64,000 nucleotides of DNA from Desmodus rotundus (taxonomy: Eukaryota > Chordata > Mammalia > Chiroptera > Phyllostomidae): assembly GCF_022682495.2 (NCBI RefSeq), contig NC_071398.1:99121880-99185879 (forward strand). Direction: 5' to 3'. Below are positions 32,982-44,900 of the stretch, one piece after another. The notes beneath the pieces are model-generated. The model saw nothing but the letters and a program-made list of their open reading frames with translations, was not told the DNA's origin and searched no databases. Every line of letters starts with the position of its first letter. The stretch's first letter is position 1. A program made the position numbers and the translations under genes.

Positions 32982-35900
32982 AATACCAATAAAAATGGGG
33001 CAAATGGAAGCTCTGCGGAGGCAGGGTGAGTCGTGACCAGTGTCAGCAAGGCCTGCCAGGGGCTGCTCTGAGGGAAAGATACAGTTCAAAATGGGCCGCG
33101 ATGGTGGAGGAAATGGGGGGACGGCAGGGCGACAGCGACCCACAGGGACGAGAAAACAAACTGCCTTTACGGGAAGCCGAGCAGATTTTTTTCTTTCCTC
33201 GGGCAGTCTGGAGCAAGAGAAGGGCCCTGCAGCCTGATCGAGGACAGACACACCGGTTTCGGGAGTGACCGATGGGAAGGATGGGTCACCGATGACACCA
33301 CAGCAGAGAGGACCCCGCAAGGTGGGACTAGGGCGCTCCTACCGACATGGAGGTGTCGGTCCCCTCTGGCTGGAAGCTCCAGGAGACTGTGGTTAGCATG
33401 CTGGTGGTGTTCACGGACTTGAACGTGCACGTCAGCTTCCCTTGCGTCCCATTGGCCACGTACATCTCTTTCGGGGTGTACACCTCCAGGGTGGACACGC
33501 CAGCAGTCACTGGAGAGAGAGACGGGGACAGGAAGGCTTAGGAGCAGGATTCAGCACGGACACCACGGAGCATGTTAGTAAGAGAAGATGACACAGGCAC
33601 GAGAAACTCACAGGATAAGCACAGTCACCTGCCGCCACTGTGCAGGTGCGTCCTACCAACAGGACCCCTTGCTGAGGGCCCGGGCTCGTGGGTTGTTGTA
33701 TTTTAGTAACCAGATGCTTTTACTAGTCCTATAGTGTGTCCATTCACCTACCAAAGGACAGGCTGCTTCTCAGATGGCCCGATTTTAATGATGTGGGGGC
33801 CACAGTTTTACTTCCTCAAATAGTTCTCATACTTGCCTGTTACAAGCCACTGGCTAGCCCACAGAACTTCTCTCCTCTTCCACATTTAAGGCGATTAAAA
33901 CTATTCTAGTTGGATAATGTGTCATTTTAAAGCCGTGCCTATTATTCAACCAACCCTTCTCCTACAAAGGATTTAAGGCAAAGAAAATCATACAACAGGG
34001 CACGCTTTCCTTACTGAAATCTTACCGCCCATCCGATTTCAGTGGGGTCGTGCACCCTCGAGGGACAGAGGACCACACCGGGTCATGCTTCTGTTTACCC
34101 CATTAGTCCCCAGTCCGCCCAAGCCCAGGAAACAGTATTGGAAAGCTCTACCACCTGGAATATAAAAATAGCTCTTGTTCACAAGATGTATACCCAGAGG
34201 CAACCGCAGGAATCGCTAAGGATGGCTGCTCAAATCACCTTCGCTCAGAAACAGACACTGCCCTGGATGCAGGGAAGGTCAGCAAAAAACGAGTTTGCCC
34301 TAGGACGGGAAACAACGAGAATGAATACGGAAAAGATGAAAGACACCCGTCTTCAAAATAAGGAACTTTGAAGAGAAACCATTTAGAGAGAATCCACATC
34401 TGTCGTGTTCCAGTTACTCTTAGAATGTCACAGATGCGCAGAATGAGGAGCGGTGTTGTGGCCCGGGACTGAGGGGCACATTCAGAAGGACGGAGGCCTT
34501 CTGACTACAGGGCCAAGGGGAGGAAGAGGCTCCCCAGTCTCCTGAACATCTCCCCCAAATGTCTATTCTTAGGACACAAAGTGCGCTTGTGGCTATTCTG
34601 TTAAATAAACTGATAGCCGCACTGCATCGGGCAAATTTTTTTTCTGCTAAAGAGGGTGGATTATTATTACAGGGAACAATGGGTTATTATTTGTGGTCCA
34701 AACCTCACAACAAGCCCTTCTTTCACACAAGAAGCAAACAAAAGGCGTTCCTTGCTATTGTGGGCAGACAGAAAAGCAGCCCCCGGGCACTTCGTTCCAA
34801 GGGAAGGCCAGAGCTCGAGCCAGGACCACCTGACCCCTTATTCCAGGAAGCAGCTCGGCTCGGAAACCCTTACTGAGTGTGATTCCTGCCAGTTTCGTCC
34901 ACAGTGAGGGGCGCTGCAAGGACAGCCAGGCTTGAATGTCAACAATGAGGGCCCTCCAGGGCTTTCCCACTCCACATCCCTGCCCCGAGACCTGGGCGCA
35001 AGACAGGCGCCCTGCGACGCGACTGGCAGACAGAATGTGGCCGAGGGTCCAAGTTTCCACCAGGAATCTTCACTAAAGAGACTGACCAAATCCCTAAAAG
35101 GCCCTTAGACAACCTGTTTACAGCAGATTTAATGACACTACTGCCACCGTCTCTCACCTGGGATTCTCAGCGGTTTCCTAAGCTGGTGGCCTTTCGGGTG
35201 TCACCTGCTCACCTGCAGCCTGTCCGGGTAGAGGCCAGAGAGATCCCGTCAAAATGCCCGTCAGATCTCATGCCACCTCCGCCCCAAACCCCGCAGGGTT
35301 CTTCCCCTCAGCCTGGGCCACGGTCCTCACGGGCCGCAAAGCCCATGGTGTGAGCAGGGTCCTGGCCGCCTCCCAGACCTCTCCAACGATGCATCCCCCA
35401 CGATGCAGCAGCCACCCTGTCACCTGTGCCCCCCTGCCTGTGAAAGCGCCCCCAAGTATAGCAACCGGAGGTGTCCCCGGTGATCGTGAGGCCTGAGACA
35501 TGAGCAGACGGGGATCCACTGTGTGAAGCGCTGAGTCTGTGCGGCTGACCCCAGGGAGAAGGGCCAGGGGACGACCTCGCCTGAACCTGCCCGCAGTCGC
35601 CACGCACCGGACCGAGCCCCGCAGTGCTCCCACCAAGCACAGTGCGGCGGGGGCGGCGGCGGTTTCTGACCAACTGCCAAGGGACAGGGTCAGTCCCAGG
35701 GCTTCTCCCACGTGGGCAACGCGAAGAACCAAGCACAGGGCTCCCCGCGGCCGAGCTCGGGGGGTCGCACTGTTCTCCTAACAACGGGGAATGGTGCGCT
35801 TTGTGCAGCCTGTTCTGAGTGACTGGGAGGGCTGTGGAGAAACACAGGGAAACCTTTGTGGACCCCAGATGGCTCGTGCCCAGAGTCGTGGGGGGGGGGG

Positions 35901-38900
35901 GGCGAATGTAAGGGACAAGGGGACAGTAGGGAAACTGTGGTCCTAGTCCCACCGCGCCTGTCCCTGCTGCCGGGATCCAGCCGGAACAGGATATTAAATA
36001 GGTTCGTCTCAGGCCTGAGATGCACGCTGAGGGCACAGGGGCAGGAGATGCTGTGCAAAGTATTGAAGCGTCAGTTTAAAACTCATGGATGGGAGAAAAA
36101 GTGGTGAATCCCGGGAAAACCAGATGCCTCCGGAATGAAAACACGGAAAGGAGACGAAGTAAAAGGATGAAGCGGTTCCCTGACGTCTTCCTATCCTGCC
36201 AGCTCCAGATCCTGAGGACACGCTGCCTTCCACACGCCTTCCACTCGGTCACACGAGCGGAGCTAGTTTTCCTCCCGAGGGAGGGATCCTGCCTTGGGGT
36301 TCAAAGGCAAGAAAACAAACAAAAACAGCCCTTCTTGGAGGAGACCCATTCAAATGAGAAGAGCCCGAAAAATCATTTGAGAAGTAATCAAACAGGATAT
36401 CCAAAAGTTGATATCCTTTTTTTTTTTGATGGAGAAAAACAGATCAGTTTGGGGAGGAAAAAAAAGAGCAAATAGAGAATACAAAACAACATTCATCACA
36501 GCCACCAAGAAAAAAGCAAATTCAAGAATGGTTTGCCCAAGAGGCTATTTCCAGATGGAATCTATTTCAATACTCTAAAGCACTGCATTGATAAAACATA
36601 AGCGGCCTGGCCGGTGTGGCTTGCTGGTTGGGCGTCAGCCCGAAAAGCGGTGCGTCGCTGGTTTGAGATGCCCAGCTGGGGCAAAAGCCTGGGTTGCGGG
36701 TTTGGTCCCTGACTGGGGCTTGCACGAGAGCCACCGATCTGTGTTTCTCCCTGACATCACTGTTCCTCTCCTTCTCTCTCTCCCTCCCTTCCCCTCTCTC
36801 TAAAAATAAATACAATCTTTCAAAAAAAAAGTAATATGCCCCAACAAACTTGTCAGTCAATATGATGTTACTCCGAGTGAACCCTGACTCTTGTACCACA
36901 AAGTCACTTGCAGTGACTGTACACACCCTCCCGGCCTAGGTGGGGGTTTTGAAACGGTCATCGTGGAGACAATTCCTGGTCGGCTCCTGCTGGGTCCGGT
37001 GTCAAAACCTCAGCCTTTCAACAAACCATGTTAGGGCTCTGCTTGAAATGAAAAAAAAAAAAAAAAGGGTTGTGTTTTGAAAATTTTTGGAAGCGCTTTG
37101 AAGTCAGCAGTATATTCTCCGCCTTCAAAGAGTACAACCAAGGAATTCATTTAAAAACAGCCCTCTGGCCTCTTTGCTGTTGGTACACAGTGATAGTCTG
37201 AGATTGCAGTCTCTCCTCGCAGAACCATAAATAGGACCTTTTAAATCATGCTAAATGAGAGGAACTAGCGAGAGCACAACATAATTCAGACCCGTGTTTA
37301 TGGCTGGAACCGAGCAGAGGGGGCAGGGCGAAAAGGCTCCCCGTTGAGGGCCATGTTCTGACACGTTTTCTGTATGTTTAATATATTTTATCTTTCATAG
37401 TACGAACTGCTTTTTTCAAGAAGAGAAAAGGAGACATCAGTAAAGTGATGAGAGTCGCCTCTTTACTTCCAGTGACAGCAGCAGCACGTGACCATTACCG
37501 TGACCATGACCATGACCGGGCTAGGGAAGCAGGGCCAGTAGGGGGAGGGGCAGGGGACGGGCAGCATGGGGGAGGGGAGGAGGAGGAGTGGAAGTACGGT
37601 TTGGAAAGGAGTGTATATATAAACATGGGGCTGAGTTTTAAACACACACAGTTTGAGGCAGAGAGGTAAGGCTCAGTGGCTTGGTCCACAGTCCTGCCTC
37701 CAAGGGTCAGCCACACAGTTCCATGGACTCGTGCTGGGTCCTGTGAGACAGGACAGTGAAAAGCTAGGAAAATTCCTTGGCAGCCGGAACAGGAAAACCG
37801 GGACAGATCGCTGAACACACTGGCCGAGCGACTGACAGCCAGGTGCAGACGGTCCCCAGGGCAGAAGGAAGGCCCGGCAGGGCAAACTTGGGAACACAGG
37901 GACCTCACCCCAGGGGTGACCTCTCCCACTGCCCCTTCCCTCCCTGGAGATGACATCTAGGCCCCAGGGGTGGTCCAGCTCCAGACACAGAAAAGCAGCA
38001 GAACCAGGGGGGCAAGGCCAGGACCAGCTGCAATGACTAAGGACCCCCTGCTCTGCTGCTGACCAATCAGGGGAGCCCGTGACCTTGAAAGGACACACCT
38101 GGGGAACTGATGAATGTTCTGCTGAGACCCTCCCGAGACCTCCCCCAGGGTCCCCACCTGCAGGAGAGAGACAAAGGCCCCAGGCGCCAGTCCCTTCCCT
38201 TCCTTCTCCCCCCACTTCTTTCTTCCCAGGCAGGCACCTCCTGAACTCTAAGGCAGCTGGACGCAGGCTGATCCCCCGAACCTGTCCCCAAGCCCCCTTT
38301 TCTCCGACCTCCCAGTGAGCTCAGGCAGCCCAGCCTGGGCTCTCCCGTTGCTGCTTCCTCTGTGCCGAGCCCTCCCTTGGTTCACTGTCCCAGCTTCAGC
38401 GGACAGACCCTCATGGTCACGCAGACCCGCGTTGTGAAATCTTTCCCATGTGAAGTCCAGAACCAGCCCTGCTCCGGGCCAGGCCCCCGTCCGGTGACAT
38501 AACAGGGCAAGCCCAGGTGGGACTGGGGCTTTCTCTCCTGAGCCTGTGCTGCCCCACTGGCTTACTGGCAGTGACCCAGACTGCGTCGTCATGGGTAGAA
38601 TGGCGGGATTCCAGACAGGAGCCCACCCAGGACCACCTCACAGACCGGGACCTCGTGAGGTGCCAGCAGAAACCCATTGGGCCCGCCCGGCTCCTCGATT
38701 TGCCCCAGGTGAGCGTGGGTGCGTTCCCTTGGGAATTCCAGACTCCCCTGCAGTCCTGAGGTCAGAGGCTGAATGTCTTTGATCTGTCTTTTTTAAAAAT
38801 CCTTGAGGCAGAGCTACAGGTTAGGGTTTGAGAGGAATCCAGGCTAAGGCATGAGTGGAGGAGAAAAATGGATGGCTCATTTTTAACGTCGGCTTTTCAG

Positions 38901-41900
38901 CTGCTTTCTGGTGGCCTTAACAGAACTGGTTAAATTAAAGTCTAAACTCCTTCAGCTCTAAGGATGAGGGCCGCTTGCTGCCTCCAAGTGTTCTTAGGTG
39001 ACTGAGAATCTTTGTGGAGGGGAAGGCGGAGGCTTGAGATGTGGACCTATAGTTGCTGCAAAGCCTTTACTTACTGGCAAGGACTTACAGAATTGGGGAG
39101 ATTTAACTAGAAGTGATCAACTTAACGTGGCCAGAATGTCTCTCTTTTAATACCTAAACTAAGTTTTGCATGCAGAATTAGAAGGATGCTGGCTCTAAAT
39201 TAAACCGAATGAATGGGAAGCTTGTCTTGATTGCCGATTAGAAGCCTCTAGGAGGAGCACCCTCCTAGTTAACACTAGTGTCTAGTTAACACTAGACTAG
39301 AAGACCAGAAAGGCCACTTTTCAAGACTTGGCTCTGGAAAGCAGCTGCCCTTGAGTGACAGGCAGGCTGTTGTTCGGGTGACCCGCCCACTTCCTGGTTC
39401 TTCCTAGGCCTGGGTTGGACCTGCCAGGGTTCCGGGCCCCCTGTCCAGTCTGGTCCTTTTCCTGGGTGTTCCCAGGCTGGGCTCTGCTCCTTCACATGGC
39501 TATTTTGGCTTTTCCTACTCCTCCTTTTCTTCTGGTCCTGGTGCCTGGCCTCAGTGGAGCCCCAGGGAAAGGCTTCCTGCCTGCTTGGAGGGTTAAGCCC
39601 CCAGGGTAGAGGACAGGGCAGCACCCCTGAGTGTGTGAATGAAGCTGTATGCGCTGTGGTTTCCTAGGAAATCAGGCCCCACGAAGCAACAGTGGCTTCC
39701 AGAGGAAGCCGACAAGGTGTCTGGTTCAGCTTCCCAGTTTGCTGAGTTCAGTGTCTGTCCTAACGGGATTACTACAAAGGGTTCACTGGAAGCTCTCGTG
39801 GAGGAGTCTGTCTTTGGCGAGGAAAGCCAGGTCTGCAGGAGGAGCTGGGTGTAGGAGGCTGAAGTGGGATTTGGAAAGAGAAGGCAGGCATGGAAGGGGT
39901 TGCTCAGGGGCGTTTCCCCTTCTTGCTGATGGTTCGGGAGGGGCTCAAATTCTCATGGAGGGGGAAACTACAAAGGCCCTAATACATACTTTATCTGTTC
40001 TTTTTAAAAATTACAGTTTACATTCCGTATGATTGTATGTCACTCCCTGGTACACAGCAGAGTGGTCGGACAGTCACACCTGTGTTTTGTAAACCAATCC
40101 CCACAACATTTCAAGTACCCACCCAGCACCATGCAGAGTTACTAGAATACCATCGACTAAGTTCCTTCTGCGGCACTGTGTGTCCCTGCGACTGCTCTGT
40201 GACTGCCAGCTCGTAATTCTCAATCCCTGCACCTCTCTCACCAAGTCCCCCCTTGTCCTGGGGCAACTGCCCTGCAGAGTAAGCTTCTCTACAAAGGATA
40301 GAGATCGTTGGGCAACATCTGCTCTAAAATTGGAACCTATTCCCTCCCAACAGAATATTTTCACCAATCAAATCGGCGCCAATTCACCTGGTAGGGTGAG
40401 ACTTTTCTCAAAACCAACGACGCCCATATTATCTTTTTCCAGAAGGGTGAAAAGCGTTTAGAGCCAATAAGCCAAATACTGGACCAAATGAGAAAATAAG
40501 GATGACTTTAAAGGAAGCTCCAAAGAGGAAAGGAATGTGGGGACTGACTGAATGTTTGCTGACCGCCTTTCCTTCACTATTGATGTTCACAAGAGCCTCA
40601 GGGACGGCTTCACAGGGGGCCCGCTCTCCCCAGAATGGCCCCAAACAGCCCAGGGCCTCACAGGGAGGCCTCTCTTGGCTTGCTACGTATTTGCCTCTCC
40701 AAACTCATCCCCAGGGCCCCAAGGTTCCCCTTTTCGGGGTATATTCTCGCCAGCTGGGAGCAATTTGATCCTGAGTCCCTCAAGAAAAAGGCTGACCTCC
40801 TTTTGTAACACAGCCTGGTCCCCACGTACAGTGGGCAACAGGGAGGTCTGGCCAGGCAATGGCGCCATTAACTCTACCACTATCCCGCAGCTGGACCTGC
40901 CTCGCACTTCCCACGGGAAATGGACAGGGTCCCTACGCCGGAGCCTTCACAGCTCTAAGCTGCATGCCGTCTGTAAACCGGAAAACTGTAGCCAGATGGA
41001 AACAACATTTCAAAAATGGGTGAATGGATTTGTCAGTCCTTTACATGCATCTCTGAGGCAGCCCAACTGTTCAAGAATTTAACGGTCTTTTTAAAAAATA
41101 TATTTTATTGATTATGCTACTACAGTTGTCCCAGTTTTTACCCCTTTACCCCCCTCCACCCAGTACCCCCATTCCCTCCAGCAATCGCCTCCTTAGTTCA
41201 TGTCCATGGGCCACACATTTAAGTTCTTTGGCTTCTCCATTTCCTATACTATTCTTAACATCCCCTGTCTATTTTGTACCTGCCAATTTATACTTAATCC
41301 CCGTACCTTTTCCCCCATTCTCCCCCTTCCCCCTCCCAACTGATAACCCTCCATGTGATCTCCATATCCATGATTATGTTTCTGCTTTGCTTGTTTGCTT
41401 AGTTTGTTTTTTAGAGTAAATTGTTGATAGCTGTGAATTTATTGCCATTTTAATTTGCATAGTTTTGATCTTCTTTTTCTTAACTAAGTCCCTTTAGCAT
41501 TTCATATAATAAAGGTTTGGTGATGATGAGCTCCTTTAGGTTTACCTTGTCTGGGAAGCACTATATCTGCCCTTCCATTCTAAATGATAGTTTTGCTGGG
41601 TAGAGTAATCTAGGTTGTAGCTCCTTGTTTTTCATCACTTTGAATACTTACCAGTCCCTTCTTGCCTGCAAAATTTGTTCTGAGAAATCAGCTGACAGTC
41701 TTATGGGAATTCCTTTGTAGGTAACTCTCTGCCCTTCTCTTGCTGCTTTTAAGATTCTCCCTTTATGTTTAACCTTTGGCATTTTAATTATGATGTGTCT
41801 TGGTGTGGTCCTCTTTGGGTCCTCTTGTTTGGGACTCTCTGTGCTTCCTGGACTCGTATGTCTGTTTCCTTCACCAAATTAGGGACATTTTCTTTCATTA

Positions 41901-44900
41901 TTTTTTCAAATAAGTCTTCAATTTCTTGCTCTTTCTCTTCCCCTTCTGGCACACCTGTGACTCGAATGTTGGTATTTTTGAAGATGTCCCAGTGGCTCCT
42001 TAGCCTATCCTCATTTTTTTTGGATTCTTTTTTCTTGTTGCCGTTCTGATTCAATGTTTTTTTCTTCCTTATGTTCCAAATCATTGATGTGATTCTCAGC
42101 TTCATCCCCTCCACTGTTGGTTCCCTGAACATTTTCCTTTATTTCGCTAATGTAACCTTCATTTCTGCCTGGGTCTTTTTTAAGCCGTTGCAGTACCCAG
42201 TAAGTTCGTCGAGCATCCTAATAACCAGTGTTTTGAACTCAGCATCTGACGGATTGCCCATCTCCATTTTGTTTAGTTCTTTTTCTGCCGTTTTTGTTCT
42301 GCTCTTTCCTTTAAGCCATGTTTCTTTGTCTCCTCGTTTTGGCGGCCTCCCTGTGTTTGTTTCTGTGTATAAGATAGAGCTGCTTTGACTCCCTGCCTTA
42401 GCAGTGTGGCCTACTGTAGAAAAGTGCACCAGTTAGTTGTCGCCAGGTGGTGCTCTGTGGCTCTGTGGGGTGCAGGGCTTGGAGAGAGGACAGTGCTGCT
42501 GCCTGGCCTCTGGGGTTCTGTCTGGGAGAAGGCCATCTCCCAGGACTTGCCCTGATGCCAGTCCTTTCAATTTTTCCCAGTGTGCCACTGGTGCCCTTCC
42601 AGCTGTTGCCCTGGTGCTGAAGCCCAGAGGGAGTGAATCTGCGTAAGCTCTAACTCTGTTGCAGGCCTCCTGAGAATCCTGCTGTTTCTTCCACGGGCCC
42701 ATCCCCCACTGGTATTTACAGCCATAAGTTATGGAAACTTATCTTCCTGGTGCTTGAGCCCTGGGCATGGGGTTGGGATCCTTCACTCCTGAGGTTTTTC
42801 TCCCAATTTTTATCCACCACATGAGTGTGGGACGGTCCATGCTCCATCTCCACACCTTTCTGTGTTTCTACCCCCCAACCCATCCGGATGAATACGGCTT
42901 CTTTAATTCCTTGGTTGTTGGACTTCTGTGGGGGGGCTCCACCCGCAGAGCCCCCCCATCCACCATGGATGAGAATAAATCTACCAAGACATGATCTGCT
43001 TGGGGAGGAAAGGTGGCGATCTCTCAGAGGAGAAGGGCCAGGAGCCTGTTCCTCAGTGGGTTTTTATTGGGTTTAATTTGCATAGGAATACAGGTAAAAC
43101 TCATCAATCATTGTCAGGCAGTTAGGATCAAACAATAGATAACACTCAAAGAACTATGAGGGCTTATTCAGAATCAGGGTCAGTTAGATAAAGGGCTATA
43201 AAACTTTGGGAAACAAACTCATTTCATGTTTGGACCCTTATCATTTAAATTGAGGACATTAGCAAAGCAGGTTTCACAGGATGCTATGCATTCTTTCTTA
43301 GGCCTGATGGCCCTGGTGAACTGCCCATTCCTGCCCAGCGCTGTACCACCCTCCTGCATTGTTTCAGGCTTAAGTCAGGCGGGGGGAGTAAGGCAGCCAA
43401 GAGATTAGCAGACTTCTTGCAGACAGATTGAGGACTCAGGCTATGTCAAAGCTGAGGCATGAGGGTCCATCACCTCCTTTTTCTGTAGTCCCCCCAAGTC
43501 CTTCCCTGAGGGCCCCATTTGCGACTGTGCCTGTCTTAGGTTGCCCCTCCCTTGAGGAATATTACCCGTCATTGGCTAACTGGTCATCCGCCCAGGGCCA
43601 AGCAGGGTAAAGTAAAAGGGGGCAGAGGCGGCTCCCCTACCGGGAAGATAAGCTTTGTCTCCTTAATGGCTTCTGGTCTTAAGGTCTTTTTACTCAGCCT
43701 TAGCCATGGGGGTTATAGCTTCTGAAACCTGGCAGGGCAGGTCCCAACAGACTTCTATACATTTTCTTGCTCAATTTTCTGACAATTCTGGGTGATATTT
43801 GTTTTGTAGTCCAGTTGTAATTTTTGCTGTGGTTGTGCAAAGAGGTGACCCGTGTTTGCCTATGTCTCCATCTTGACTGGAAGTCTGAACAGGTTGCTTG
43901 TCTTTCCCCACATTTTTGAAGAAAAACAGGTATCTGCATTTCAAATACAAATTTTGGGGGAGATAATTCTTATCAAAAGGAAAAAACCTGAGCTACAACT
44001 GAACAAATCATTTTAACTCATTTCAGATATTATTTTCTAAATTAGTACATTCTGGTAAAAGTCATTGAATATACATTTGGAAACTACATGAGACACTTAA
44101 ACAGTAATTGCTTGACAAGTTTAAGTTCACCTGCTTTTTAGTACAAAGAGGCTGTAAAGTGGATTTGGAGCTGTTGATGGATGTCTTGTGCTTTGTCGGA
44201 GGTGTTTTACTTGAGAGCGTGTTTGCCAATAGAGGAGCCTCTGTTTCTAAAGGTCACAAATGTGACCATGAAAGTCAGTCTAAGGGATGCTGGCTGCTTA
44301 CTTTTGGTTTCTCATGTGATTGAAATTACATGGGAAGCTTTGCCAAACAAGATAATAATAACTATATTCTATTTGTATACATATATTTTTTAAATTAAAA
44401 TAGGTGTTCTAGAGATTTTAGCCTGCACAAGGAAGAAACTTGCAAAGATTCAAAGCCAAGTTCAAAGAGGAATCCCTCAGGGATAGCAGGTGTCCTACCA
44501 GGGAGTTTATACATTGTTTCCAATGCTCAGTGCACACTTTGAATAAGTCATGTATAGTGTTTTGAAATCTCATGTATCATTTGTTCTTTATATTTTGAAA
44601 TTGTGTGTTAAATCTAAAATTATGGGCTTTGTACTGTTCTTTTATGTAATTTCATAGTAATTATTACTTACCAAGAAACTGTTGTCTTGGAATGTTATAT
44701 CTGACAAAGAAGTACTTTATCATTTGTATTATAATCAGGACTATAGCCATGTCCTTTTAAATTTTGTCATTTATAAAAAGACATGTTTTACTCGGATGCA
44801 TTTGGAAATAATGTTACATCTTCAGAAAGGTTCACGATAAGGACTCTGACTTACTCTAACTTGTGGGTATCCAAGCAAGTCATATCTTTGGAGTAGGCGA

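Larger units (their letters stand above)
41090..43885 (-). mobile_element. 5'-complete, ORF1-only L1 (HAL1-like) element, split by an LTR
   Basis: Minus strand. The 5' end at about 43885 starts cttccagtcaagatggagac as L1 5' UTRs do. The 5' UTR runs to about 42430, interrupted by the LTR at 42927-43749. ORF1 follows, then a 3' UTR ending at 41090-41110 with caataaaatatattttttaa. No ORF2 (endonuclease/reverse transcriptase) sequence lies between ORF1 and the 3' UTR. Without the LTR the element is about 1.97 kb. It is either a HAL1 family member or an L1 that lost ORF2. It cannot move by itself. Confidence 0.8.

Noticed and set aside
35890..35902. Run of 13 G as a G-quadruplex
   Set aside because: A single homopolymer run in an intron; it is as likely a slippage tract or assembly artefact.
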